Of a stretch of DNA of 25,656 bases, positions 1-8,777 are shown piece after piece. The DNA comes from Saccoglossus kowalevskii (lineage: Eukaryota > Hemichordata > Enteropneusta > Harrimaniidae). Both the position numbers and the translations under genes were made by a program. Numbering within the stretch: the first letter of the stretch is position 1; each line of letters opens with the position of its first letter. The notes under the pieces were generated by a model. The model saw nothing but the letters and a program-made list of their open reading frames with translations. It was not told the origin of the DNA and ran no database searches. The stretch is taken from assembly GCF_000003605.2 (NCBI RefSeq), contig NW_003132367.1, positions 73,286 to 98,941 on the forward strand. Direction: 5' to 3'.

Positions 1-124
1 CCATTCTGACAACATGGTCGATCGAGGATTATTGTATATTAATAGCGGGGTTGTCCTGTCGATTCGTGTGCGACTAGTTAATTTTAAATTATTTTTTAAC
101 AATTAAATCAAGTGGAGATCTCAC

Positions 125-353
125 CATTACCAGATCCAATTGAAAGAACTCTTATATCTCGATGTCGGTCAACATTCAAGAATCTGTTTAAAATTGCCTC
201 AATATCTTGTGCCCATTCTGCACCGGAAATCGCGTTGAACCCATGGCGTTTGATTGCATCATATGCTGGGAAGAATTCTGGATAATTCACCAATGACGTA
301 ATTCCCTCCCTCGTATCGCCAGCGGTCCAGACTTCTTGCATATTGGTTCTCAT
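125..353 (-). CDS. Histamine N-methyltransferase-like protein, N-terminal coding exon (partial gene)
   Basis: This exon encodes about 76 residues of what looks like an HNMT-family SAM-dependent methyltransferase; family members methylate histamine in the cytosol. The recognisable parts are a Y-P-E-F-F-P-A-Y-D segment followed by a helical stretch ending in EAILNRF, as in the HNMT N-terminal region, and then I-R-V-L-S-I-G-S-G-N-G, the glycine-rich SAM-binding motif I. I end the exon at 125 because the minus strand there reads AATG, then GTGAGATC, a good donor that splits the last glycine codon. Read-through gives GEIST and then a stop; GEI also matches the family, so a donor slightly further on cannot be excluded, though none looks good. 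Two in-frame ATGs (353 and 341) could start the protein; the frame stays open upstream to a GTG at 371. The remaining exons lie left of the window, so substrate specificity and intactness cannot be judged. Confidence 0.6.
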
Positions 354-2057
354 CCACCCCCGGGTATCCACGCCAGGGCAACTAGTAAATAACTGTCAGT
401 AAACCAACTACATTGCACGTGATTACCCAGAATCCTACCCGGTTTGTGGAATACGTGGATATGTTTCGTGCACTCTGAAAACGAATTTCTGAATATTTCG
501 ATGTTTTACTAGACTATAAACCATCTATTATAGCATGAGACATGAGAATGTAAGATAAGGGCGCTCGGACAGTTACTTCGGCCTGGGGGGGGGGGGTCAC
601 CATGATTTCTAGAATTCACACACACGCTTATGTATATATATATTTTTTAATTTATTTCAGAACAAAAAATAAAAAAGTTAATCCTACAAATGTGTTCTCA
701 ATAATAACTATTAACTATTGCCTATAATTTTTAGGCTAAATATTTTGGGGTTGAAGTTGTCAAATAACTAACAGATTATGCAATGCGGCTTGAACCCCAA
801 TTATACTGTCAAGTTTTAAACACATTCCAAGTCTATGTGCTGCTGATATCAGAGCGTTTTATTTAAAGTCTGAAGTCACCATTGTATAAGATATTTACTG
901 GATTTATCCAATTATAACAGGAGACGGAAAGACAACACAGCAATTAGTACAAAGAGCTGTGACAGATTTTATTCAGCAAATCAAAAAAGTTAAATTTGTG
1001 AACATCAACATCTTGAAAGTGAGAAACTTGACTCTATAAATGAGACATTGTTGTCAATGAGATAGGGAATACTGATATTTCTGATTCTGAGACTGAAAAT
1101 ATTGAAGATAACAGTAATACATTTATTACTAGATCAGGAAGTAAGGCAGGTACGTGGCGACATGCTATGGACCGTGCAAGCAGGTATGGGGAGATTGACA
1201 GTGAGAGTAATAGTGGTTCAGAGGCTGATTCAAGCAACCAAGGATTCAGAAGCTAAAAGTGATGAAGAGAGTCATATTGGAGTACTTATCACATAACTAG
1301 GTCTGGGGGAAGGGCAGGAACATGGAAATATTCTTTTTTAGATTATCTTACAAAATATGGTAAGGTCTAAAAATTATGTAAAAATTACGTCAAACCATAA
1401 TATTTTCACTGCACAGATGTTTAACGTTTCTTTGTTTGTTTTTTCAGGGGGGGGTCAGCATGTTTTAAAATATAATGATGGGGTGAGTCAACTGAGATTT
1501 ACAGCTGGCAAAATGGAATCTGCCCCCACGGCCGAAGTAACTGACTATGTATTCATCTTGATCATCTTACCATTGAATTCTACTTTGGCCGAAACGTCCG
1601 TCCACCGTGTACGTACCCTGGGGACGAATAGCACATCAACGTAATAATAAGAAATTATTTGCGTGTGACTCCATGACATGATACATGAATAGTAACCGTA
1701 ATTGTTCAAAACATCCAGACGTTATGAACAGTGACGTAGCGAGGGAGGGGGACATAGACGTTCATTAATAGCATATAATTGACCCGTGATTATTTCATTC
1801 ACGACTTTCTGTATTGATAAAGTAAAAACTAGTAAAATTAAACTACATGTAATTTACGAGTAATAACTGATATTTTGAAAATACAATGTTTACAATTTTA
1901 CTGTAAATTGATTCTTGATTAAGATTATTTAAATTTATCACATATTCCTGTGATATGCTTTGTCTTGTAGTAGCTACGAATAAACAGTCTAAAATGTATT
2001 TGATTTGCAGTGTCGCGATATTGGAAAGGAAGCGTTGTCTCAACACCGGTGTTGTAC
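354..2057. other. Repeat-bearing intergenic DNA, no gene recognised
   Basis: This stretch lies upstream of the HNMT-like exon and would include its promoter or 5' UTR. On the minus strand TTTACTAG near 380-387 could be a 5' UTR splice acceptor. The rest is AT-rich with runs of G (585-596 and about 1447-1455) and a pair of inverted repeats described separately. The longest open frames are below 100 codons and none resembles a known protein, except for a short acidic serine-rich stretch at about 1065-1255 that may be a decayed transposase remnant. Confidence 0.5.
570..1543. mobile_element. Candidate DNA transposon relic with 14-bp terminal inverted repeats
   Basis: CAGTTACTTCGGCC at 570-583 is matched exactly by its reverse complement at 1530-1543. 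Similarity continues inward as G-rich tracts (T then twelve Gs on the left, GTGGGGG on the right end's complement). The enclosed interval is 974 bp. Between the ends, plus-strand 1065-1255 reads as an acidic Ser/Asp/Glu-rich peptide containing RSGSKAGTWRHAMDRASRYG and ending in stops; this composition resembles degenerate N-termini of some transposases, but I recognise no catalytic domain. No clear target-site duplication is visible beside the repeats, so the element call rests mainly on the paired ends. Confidence 0.4.
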
Positions 2058-2089
2058 GGGTTGGACCATTTGATTTTTGAGGGGGGTCA
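2058..2089 (+). repeat. Left copy of a 32-bp inverted repeat
   Basis: The segment begins GGGTTGGACCATTTG and ends GAGGGGGGTCA. It recurs in reverse complement at 4283-4314 with 31 of 32 bases identical. AT-rich, A-run-containing sequence follows both copies on their inner sides, so they are either the ends of one element of about 2.26 kb or two opposed copies of the same dispersed repeat. Confidence 0.7.
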
Positions 2090-3090
2090 TAATAAAAAAA
2101 ATTGCGAAGTGAAGAGTTTTTCAAAAATAAAATTGTTGCTTCACCAGTGTAAACAAAATATTTGTCACTATATGACTTAAGGAAAAAATGTTTCCATCAG
2201 CTGTTGTCGTGTCATCTCTGAACACGGTAGATTCACTTGAATTACTGCGTCATAAGAATGTGCCAATTCTTCCTGCCAAGATAAGGGGGCACATAGTACA
2301 AAAAGAAACTAGGTCATATATAAATGGATGTCAATGTTTCTCAATCTGGTCTGTGGATTAATTAATAGCAGAGGGAAAATTAATATCTGCATTTCAATAT
2401 TAATTTCAAAAACAATTTCACTCTGGTTGCATTTAGCTTGTATACCATATATGCTCTATTAGAAGAGCATCTCCAATAAAAGCACATGTACAGCAACAAT
2501 TGCATTGATTGTATACTGATTTATTAGAATATGATGTATTTTTACCATAGAAACACCTCTGTTATTTACATAAGAGCATGCGCTACTAATAGACAAATAC
2601 GGTATTGCATGCAACAAATCTTACAATTTAGCTGTTTTAGTTTAAATACATTTTACAGACTAAAACAGAAATATTGTTAGAAAAGTTGCTTGCAATATTG
2701 CTGACTGCTGTAAAATACTTTATTTTCTCTGGAAATAATTTTTGCTGAAAACAGCTTTCTGGCATAGTGTCGATCTGATTTTCACTATGTTGTATTAAGA
2801 CTCAATGCAACGTATAGAGAAAGCTGCATTTTCACTGGAATTTTGCAGAAAATAAAATGCCAGTGCAAGTAAAGCATTCCACGGTATGTTATGTAACCAC
2901 AATAATAGACAAGATACATTCATGATTGTATGGAACCATGTTTTATTAAACAAGTAATAAATAAAATAAACAAATCATGCATGGCACAGTCTCCGTTAGT
3001 TATTGAATTTAAGATATATAGTTTTGTTTATAGTAATATAGCTGGAATATAACTATCAGGAATATGATTATGATGATTGTTTAACATTAA
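2090..3090. other. AT-rich non-coding stretch
   Basis: No gene, RNA or clear repeat was recognised here beyond A/T runs. All frames are broken by frequent stops. It lies inside the interval bounded by the 32-bp inverted repeats. Confidence 0.5.
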
Positions 3091-3099
3091 AATGATTGA

Positions 3100-3850
3100 C
3101 ATATGTATCTGATCGTCAAACAAGCACTTGTCCACATTAAGAAATATTGCTCTGGAACAGCATTAATTAAAAACAAGATCAGCCATTTTGAATACATGTA
3201 TTTATCTATAACATGATGTATGATGAATATATAAAATTTGAACATAATCAGTCAAAGCATGTCAGAGATATGGCTCTAGAAGCCCATTCATTAAAACAAA
3301 ATGGCCGCCATTTTGAATCCGATCTGAAAAATAAAATGACGTGCATCACGAACTCGTAATGTCTAATGTATGTTATAAGTTTTAACGAAATCCATCCAGA
3401 AATGCTTGATATTTGATGATTTTTTTAGCACGAAAATGGTCATTTTTAATAGGATCGTCAAACTAATATATCTGAATATCTATGACATGATGTATAATGA
3501 ATATTTAAAATTTGAATATAATCAGTCAAAGCAAGTCAGGGATATTGCACTAGAATCACACTAATTAAAACAACATGGCCACCAGTCAGCCATTTTGATT
3601 CTCAAGGTCCTATAATGTTTAATTTATATACCAAGTTTGAACAAAATCTATCTGTAAACAGCTGAGAAATGGATAATTTTGATGATTTTTCAGTACAAAA
3701 ATGGCTGCCATTCGGCCATCTTGAACCGGATCGTGAAACAATGTGCATAGGTATAATGTCATGTATGATGTATGTGTGAAGTTTGATTGTGATTGGTCCA
3801 GGCATTTCTAAGATACAGGTCCGGACGCACGGAGGTTACAATATAAGTCC
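3100..3850 (+). repeat. Diverged tandem repeat, period about 271-275 bp, with ATGGC-GCCAT palindromic cores
   Basis: Two full units are clear. ACATGATGTA, AATCAGTCAAAGCA and GTCAG-GATAT recur 274 bp apart (AGTCAAAG at 3250 and 3524). A third, more diverged unit follows about 271 bp later, and a partial unit precedes them at about 3110-3190, recognisable from ATATTGCTCTGGAAC and AGCCATTTTGAAT. Each unit carries an imperfect palindrome of the form AAAATGGCCGCCATTTT (best at 3299-3315) followed by a GGATCGT-like element. Such modules are typical of dispersed repeats in marine invertebrates. No coding potential is seen. Confidence 0.65.
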
Positions 3851-3918
3851 TCGTTTTTGGACTGCGTCCGAACAGGGACTAATAAAATGTAATAAAATAA
3901 ACATTAAAATAAATGAGA

Positions 3919-4056
3919 AACATTCATTCTCACCACCCACCTCATTTTCACAAACCATTCCACTCTCACCACCCACCTCACCCACACCTACCATCTCATT
4001 CTCACCACCCTCCTCACTTTCACCAACCATCCCACTATCACCACCCACCTCAGCAT
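3919..4056. repeat. 36-bp minisatellite, about 3.7 copies
   Basis: CTCACCACCCACCTCA-type units recur with starts at 3931, 3967, 4003 and 4039, an exact 36-bp spacing with substitutions. Because 36 is divisible by three and the unit lacks stops, frames on both strands stay open and produce spurious His/Pro-rich and Gly/Glu-rich peptides of about 97 residues. They are not considered genes. Confidence 0.85.
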
Positions 4057-4282
4057 TCAGATATGGAAGGAGAGGATAGATGTTGTATGATGGACTGAGG
4101 GACCAACCCTTATCAAAGTACCAATCCATACCTGGCAGTAAAATATCAAGTCTTTGATACCTCCGTTGAAAATGATGAAAAAAAATGTTGGATATGGTGG
4201 CTTCCTAAAAAAAAATTGCAAGCAAACCTACTGATGAAAAAAAAATTCCAAACACATACAAAAAAATTGCCTTTCACTGAGC

Positions 4283-4314
4283 TGACCCCCCTCAAAAATC
4301 AAATGGTTCAACCC
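4283..4314 (-). repeat. Right copy of a 32-bp inverted repeat
   Basis: This is the reverse complement of 2058-2089 with a single mismatch (A for G at the sixth base of the shared GGGTTGG motif). It is followed inwards (leftwards) by several runs of eight to nine A residues between about 4178 and 4266. It sits just upstream of the presumed TMEM230 promoter. Confidence 0.7.
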
Positions 4315-4368
4315 TAAGAACGCCGACCTGCGGCGTCAATGGGAACAGCCACAACACATACATCGTCC

Positions 4369-4380
4369 TGCGCATGTGCG
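4369..4380 (+). promoter_or_regulatory. NRF-1-like site in the presumed TMEM230 promoter
   Basis: TGCGCATGTGCG matches the palindromic NRF-1 consensus with one mismatch. It lies in a locally GC-richer segment (about 4318-4470) roughly 110 bp before a strong splice donor and about 1 kb before the TMEM230 start codon. NRF-1 sites are common in promoters of housekeeping genes. The placement is suggestive, not proven. Confidence 0.35.
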
Positions 4381-4489
4381 ATCAGACTTAGTAAGCTGTG
4401 CATGTTTTAATTTCGTTTTATTATCCACCCTGTGTGGGACAGTTTCACGGAGTTTTCGGCGATATCAGTGTAAATTTTTACTGAAAAGG
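4381..4489 (+). other. Candidate non-coding first exon of TMEM230
   Basis: The sequence ends in ACTGAAAAGG followed by GTACGTATG, a strong 5' splice site with the intron starting at 4490. The first coding exon of TMEM230 begins after an equally strong acceptor at 5373, so an upstream 5' UTR exon is required, and this is the best candidate I see. The transcription start is not defined by the sequence; the left limit given is nominal. Confidence 0.4.
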
Positions 4490-5373
4490 GTACGTATGAA
4501 TACATGAGGTTATTTTTGGTAAGACAATTTGCATGGACATACGTATTATGGCCTTAACCGTACGTTTAGACGTACTGCCGTGGTGAGGGACAATCGCCAT
4601 TGGATTAATCAATGACCTAGCCGTAAAGCCAACCCTGTGAATGTAAGGTTGATCGTTTTCACTGGGACCTTGTCGGCACTGTATCGGCGTACCGTCAAGT
4701 ACTAATGTAAAAGTCAGGTACACAAGACTTCGAATGCTCTACCCAAGGAACCACGACGACGTTGTATTTATTTGGCGATCGATGTTTATGCTCGGCTGTG
4801 GGCAGTGGGCGACCCACTCAAACGATCACTCTTAGCCGACGAGTGAATGTAAATATTGCACTTTCTTTCAACGTTTAGATCTAGTAACAAGCATTTCCCA
4901 TAGATTCAGCGTAGCTGCCTTGACAGTTTATCGATTTATTAAAAATAGAACTTACATAAACATTGAAGGTTGAAGCGCGTGCAGACGTCGTTATTAATTA
5001 ATTCACGCGTGAGTTCAATTTGCATACATTTCGAATTTTGGCATTACATTTAGAGATTCATATTGCCTGCTGTAGTGTTCCACGAACACATTAATTCGTG
5101 CCTCGAAATACGAAGTTTATTCTAATATACGATGTATCAGTGTTGTTTTGCTATTATATTCACTATATCCATACATAATTGGCAATAGAACAAATATGAT
5201 AGTTCTGTGGTGAACATTTATCACAATTGCTGACGTTCGACCCATAGCTTGTCAGAACATTCAGTCGCATAAAAAAGTGGAAGAAAAAAAACAAACAGTA
5301 CACCATAAAATAAGATACTGATTAACAAGTCTAATTTATTTATTTTACTAGTATTTAAAATTTCTTTTAACAG
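4490..5373 (+). other. Presumed TMEM230 intron 1
   Basis: This stretch runs from the GTACGT donor to the acceptor TTTCTTTTAACAG ending at 5373. The frames inside it are short and broken. Nothing else was recognised. Confidence 0.4.
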
Positions 5374-5520
5374 CTCTGTTTTTTTAATGACCATTCAAAG
5401 ACTGATAGTACTATTCTGTTACTTATGATGCCTGCAAAGAATGCGAAAAACGGGAACAGTTACAAATATCGACCAATGCAAGATCCAACTAAAATGCAAG
5501 ATGGCTTCACAGAATTGCAG
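5374..5520 (+). CDS. TMEM230: TMEM230 coding exon 1 (with 5' UTR 5374-5424)
   Basis: The exon follows the acceptor TTTCTTTTAACAG and ends GAATTGCAG before GTAATAAC. Coding begins at 5425 and gives 32 residues, the polar and least conserved part of the protein. The 51-base leader before the ATG shows that transcription starts in an upstream exon. Confidence 0.8.
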
Positions 5521-8500
5521 GTAATAACAATAGCTCTGTCTGTGTATGAAAATAATACTAGAATGATGTAAATTCATCTATTTCGATTTCGACCTCAAAT
5601 ATTGGATTTAGTTAATTTCTTTTAATGATGACCTACACCATGGAAGTATCACACTACACCATGGGAGTATCACAATACACCATGGGAATACCACAATACA
5701 CCATGGGAATACCACAATACACCATGGGAATGCCACAATACACCATGGGAATACCACAATATACCATGAGAAAACCACAATACACCATGGGAAAACCACA
5801 ATACACCATGGAAATACCACAATACACCATGGAAATACCACAAAACACCATGAGAATACCACAATACACCATGGGAAAACCACAATACATCATGGGAATA
5901 CCACAATTCACCATGGGAAAACCCCAATACACCATGGGAATACCACAATACACCATGGGAATACCACAATACACCATGAGAATACCACAATACACCATGG
6001 GAAAACCACAATACACCATGGGAATACCACAATACTCCATGGGAGTACCACAATACACCATGGGAATACCACAATACACCATGGGAATACCACAATACAC
6101 CATGAGAATTCCACAATACACCATGGGAAAACCACAATACACCATGGGAATGCCACAATACCTCATGGGAAAACCACAATACAAGTACCACAAATTGATC
6201 ATCATTGATTTCCACAACACTTTTCACAATGAAAAAACAAACATATTCATAAAAATGCTGTGTCGTTTCACAACTTGACGATAAAATTTTTTGGCATTTC
6301 GAAAAGTAATACTCAAAAGAAATATGGATTACTTCTGTATTGCAACACCAGAGTTCATCCTGAGTAAATAACAGAATAGAAAATATGTGAACCATGATCT
6401 GTACGCTCGCCCGTCGTGAAAGCGGGAACCAATGAAATGTGCAATGAAATACAATTTTTACATGCATATTTTAATAAATGTCATCAACGCTCATTAAAAT
6501 ACCTATACTCGGAGATGCCCTCAACTCATTAAATGTCTAAAAGCAGAGGGGTGGGCTTATACTCAGGGAATTATGTAGGTAAACCTGAATGCTTATTTGT
6601 TTGAAGTTGTCAAATTTAAATTTATTATTCTCACCAAACTTACCTTGTGATATTGCAATAGTAATGGTGCCATCTGCATGAGAATTGATATTTTCCATGG
6701 AGCCATGTCAATTAGGAGTATTCTTCATTTAGCTTTATCTTGATCGCTTTTCTCACAGTAGTATGTTGCTAAGCATATAAATGTTATGTTGAAATTGACT
6801 TTGTCTTGTTTATTCCAGTTTCGTAAGCCTCCAGTTAAAGTTCCATTAAAAGCCATTGGTCTTGCGGTATTTTTATTCGTGGTTGGATCTGCTCTTATTA
6901 TTGTTGGATCTTTACTTCTCTCGGGTTACATAGATTCAAAGGTAAGACAGAATGTTGTAAATGTAAACATGGTAAGGGTGGTAAACAGGTAAACATTATC
7001 CAAGATTCCCAAACTGGAGTATGATGCCTCACTGATGCACTGACATTTTTTGTGATGCAACTTGTTATGCCCATTCACCGGCATGACAATGATGCAACAT
7101 GTTTCCATTTTCTATTTGAGGATTTGTGATTTGATTACCTAATACAGTCAAATCTGTTTATAGCGACCACCTAAGGGACTTCACTAAAATGGTCTTTATA
7201 GACAGGTTGTCTTTATATGGACGTTGGATTATTTTCATGGATCACCAACTCTTACATTGACATTTTTTATGGTACTGTTGGAACAAAAACAATATTTTTG
7301 ATCAAAATCAATGTTTGAATTGAGGAAATTAAAAATTGTTTCATAAACTGGATGCTATTATTTTTTTTGTTGATAAATAAAGGCAAATCTGCAAAAATAT
7401 TGTGGAAAGGTGGTCATATAAGACAGGTGGTTTTTATACACTGGTTGCTCATATGTCATGCTTTGGGACTGCCTAAAAGTGATCACTATAAGCAGGTGGT
7501 TTGACTGTATAATAAAAATTAGTGTAAAAACATAAGAAATCCACTACAGCAAAACACAATTTTTAATTTTTGCCTGAAGACACAAATTGATTTTTGCCAT
7601 TTTGTCTTAAGATTCTTACAAAATCAGTCCAGTTACAGGGCATACTGGTTGCCAACATGAATTTGTTTAATGTATAATTCTATTGTCAATGAATTATTCC
7701 CCTCTTTCCCAATAGTTGTATTAATGTTACACAGTCTTAGCAAAAACAAACATTGTGCCTACTGGTAGGAGCTATGTGTTTATAGTTCTTGGCTAAAATT
7801 GTTACGGTAATAATGAATTTTCCTTCTGGAAGTGAGGTTCCCATTTGATTAGCTTTGCTGTCGACTTTGTCGAGCGGAGCTTATCATATGAGTGATTGTC
7901 CGTCGTCGTCGTCGTCGTCGTCCGTCGTCCGTGTCAATGTTTTACTTTTTCGACTTCTGAAAACTACAAGCCTGAATGCTTTGATACTTGGTGTATATGT
8001 CCTTGGGTAGACCTCTCTTAGGTTTGTTCATTTCATGTTGATATCTTCAATTCTATTTTCGACTTCTTGTTAAAAACCGTAAGTCCAATTGCTTTGATAT
8101 TACATATATAGATACTACATGTAGGACCTCTCTCAGATTTGTTCATTTTGTGATGATATCTTCAATTCTCTAATTTTGGTGAATATTTTTGTCATTTTTG
8201 GTAAAAAGTGATATTTTCGACTTCTTGTTGAAAACCGCAAGTCCGATTGTTTTTATATTACATATATAGGTACTACATGTGGACCTCTTTCAGATTTGTT
8301 AATTCCGTGGTGATATCTTCAATTATCTAATTTTGATGATTATTTTTGTCATTTTTGGTGAAAAGTGATATTTTTGAGTCCCATTGCATTGATACTATGC
8401 ATATTGTTCATTTTCTAATGATACCGGTATCTTCTGTTCTTTTATTGAAATGTGCATTGCTAACAGCGGAGCTATCTCAGCCGACTGGCTGCTTGTTTTA

Positions 8501-8777
8501 AATGTTACCGTTGTTGTGTATGTGTAAACATCTCCAAAATGGTTGATTATATGCATATTTGGGGTGTGCGGAGGTCAGTGGGGGGATGGTCAGCAGCACA
8601 TACTCATATTCAATGTCTTTTGCATTTTTGTTTCAGTACTCTGATCGTACATGGCCGGTGTTAATTCTTGGCGTATTGGTATTCATCCCCGGATTCTACC
8701 ATGTCAGGATTGCGTACTATGCTTATAAGGGATACCGAGGGTATTCATATGAAGATATTCCAAACTTTGATGATTAA
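5425..8777 (+). CDS. TMEM230: Transmembrane protein 230, complete three-exon coding region
   Basis: Joining 5425-5520, 6819-6941 and 8637-8777 gives a 119-residue protein, essentially the length of vertebrate TMEM230 (120). All three exons are phase 0 with GT-AG borders. The order is a variable polar N-terminus with DGFTELQ at 26-32, a basic-proline linker [12 protein letters not shown] at 33-44, membrane helix 1 at about 44-67, a short loop SDRTWP, membrane helix 2 at about 80-102 including LVFIPGFYH, and the highly conserved tail [17 protein letters not shown] at 103-119. The family acts in secretory, recycling and synaptic vesicle trafficking; both termini are thought to face the cytosol. 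The protein starts MM; the first ATG (5425) and the second (5428) are equally possible. Introns carry large repeats but every splice site is intact, so the gene looks functional. Confidence 0.95.
5521..6818 (+). other. TMEM230 intron 2
   Basis: The intron is bounded by GTAATAAC and TTATTCCAG. Apart from the minisatellite, the remainder (6180-6818) is AT-rich and shows no recognisable element. Confidence 0.85.
5634..6179. repeat. 21-bp minisatellite, 26 copies, in TMEM230 intron 2
   Basis: Twenty-six uninterrupted 21-bp units run through the interval, typical unit TACACCATGGGAATACCACAA, most containing an NcoI-type CCATGG. No unit contains an indel. No frame of the consensus unit has a stop, so long open frames cross the array in several frames of both strands, including one of 217 codons (5625-6278) that repeats YTMGIPQ. 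Six-unit (126-bp) periodicity is visible from 5676 to the end. The array lies between two TMEM230 coding exons in the sense orientation, and I regard its open frames as artefacts. Confidence 0.97.
6819..6941 (+). CDS. TMEM230: TMEM230 coding exon 2
   Basis: The acceptor is TGTTTATTCCAG and the donor is AAG followed by GTAAGAC. The exon encodes 41 residues (33-73) containing the basic-proline linker and the first membrane helix with small-residue [14 protein letters not shown] packing motifs. Confidence 0.95.
7145..7507. mobile_element. MITE-like element with CAGTCAAA termini and TA flanks
   Basis: The left end is TA then CAGTCAAATCTGTTTATAG; the right end in reverse complement is TA then CAGTCAAACCACCTGCTTA. 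The ends share CAGTCAAA, a CTG-TTATAG-GA-CAC block with a small gap, and TAGG further in. Subterminal repeats such as TCTTTATAGACAGG and ATATAAGACAGGTGG lie within. The 363-bp length, lack of coding capacity and TA flanks fit a non-autonomous Tc1/mariner-type element. Confidence 0.7.
7840..8490 (+). repeat. Composite repeat: GTC microsatellite plus diverged 158-bp tandem units
   Basis: The block opens with GTCGACTTTGTCGAGCGGAGC and a (GTC)n run at about 7899-7921, and closes with CAGCGGAGCTATCTCAGC near 8466. Between them, TTTTCGACTTCTTGTT, GATATCTTCAATT and CATTTTTGGT modules recur. ATTTTCGACTT begins at 8055 and again at 8213 (158 bp); a shorter earlier copy lies near 7945 and a truncated one at 8370. 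The shared AGCGGAGCT at both ends suggests a single dispersed repeat element. No coding capacity. Confidence 0.65.
8637..8777 (+). CDS. TMEM230: TMEM230 coding exon 3 and stop
   Basis: The acceptor TTTTTGTTTCAG precedes TACTCTGATCG. The exon encodes residues 74-119 with the second membrane helix and the strongly conserved [16 protein letters not shown] tail, ending in TAA at 8775-8777. Confidence 0.95.
   Translation, partial: YSDRTWPVLILGVLVFIPGFYHVRIAYYAYKGYRGYSYEDIPNFDD

Larger units (their letters stand above)
6942..8636 (+). other. TMEM230 intron 3
   Basis: The intron is bounded by GTAAGACAG and TTGTTTCAG. It contains a TA-flanked MITE (7145-7507), a GTC microsatellite and a diverged tandem array (7840-8490). 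The remaining sequence is AT-rich and unremarkable. Confidence 0.85.

Noticed and set aside
585-596. G12 tract considered as a G-quadruplex
   Set aside because: A single homopolymer run without separate G blocks; G-rich tracts elsewhere (1447-1455, 2081-2086) are too far away to pair meaningfully.
1843-2124. 93-codon minus-strand open frame
   Set aside because: AT-rich, no domain, overlaps the 32-bp inverted repeat; likely chance.
3783-4129. Overlapping His/Pro-rich and Gly/Glu-rich peptides on opposite strands
   Set aside because: Both arise from the 36-bp minisatellite; neither has a plausible start context or conserved domain.
5634-6179. Regular repeats considered as a CRISPR array
   Set aside because: There are no unique spacers; the repeat is contiguous, and the sequence is clearly eukaryotic.
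5625-6278. 217-codon open frame repeating YTMGIPQ, resembling a repetitive secreted protein
   Set aside because: It lies wholly in a TMEM230 intron, is explained by a stop-free 21-bp minisatellite, and other frames on both strands are also open. No signal peptide or flanking exon structure.
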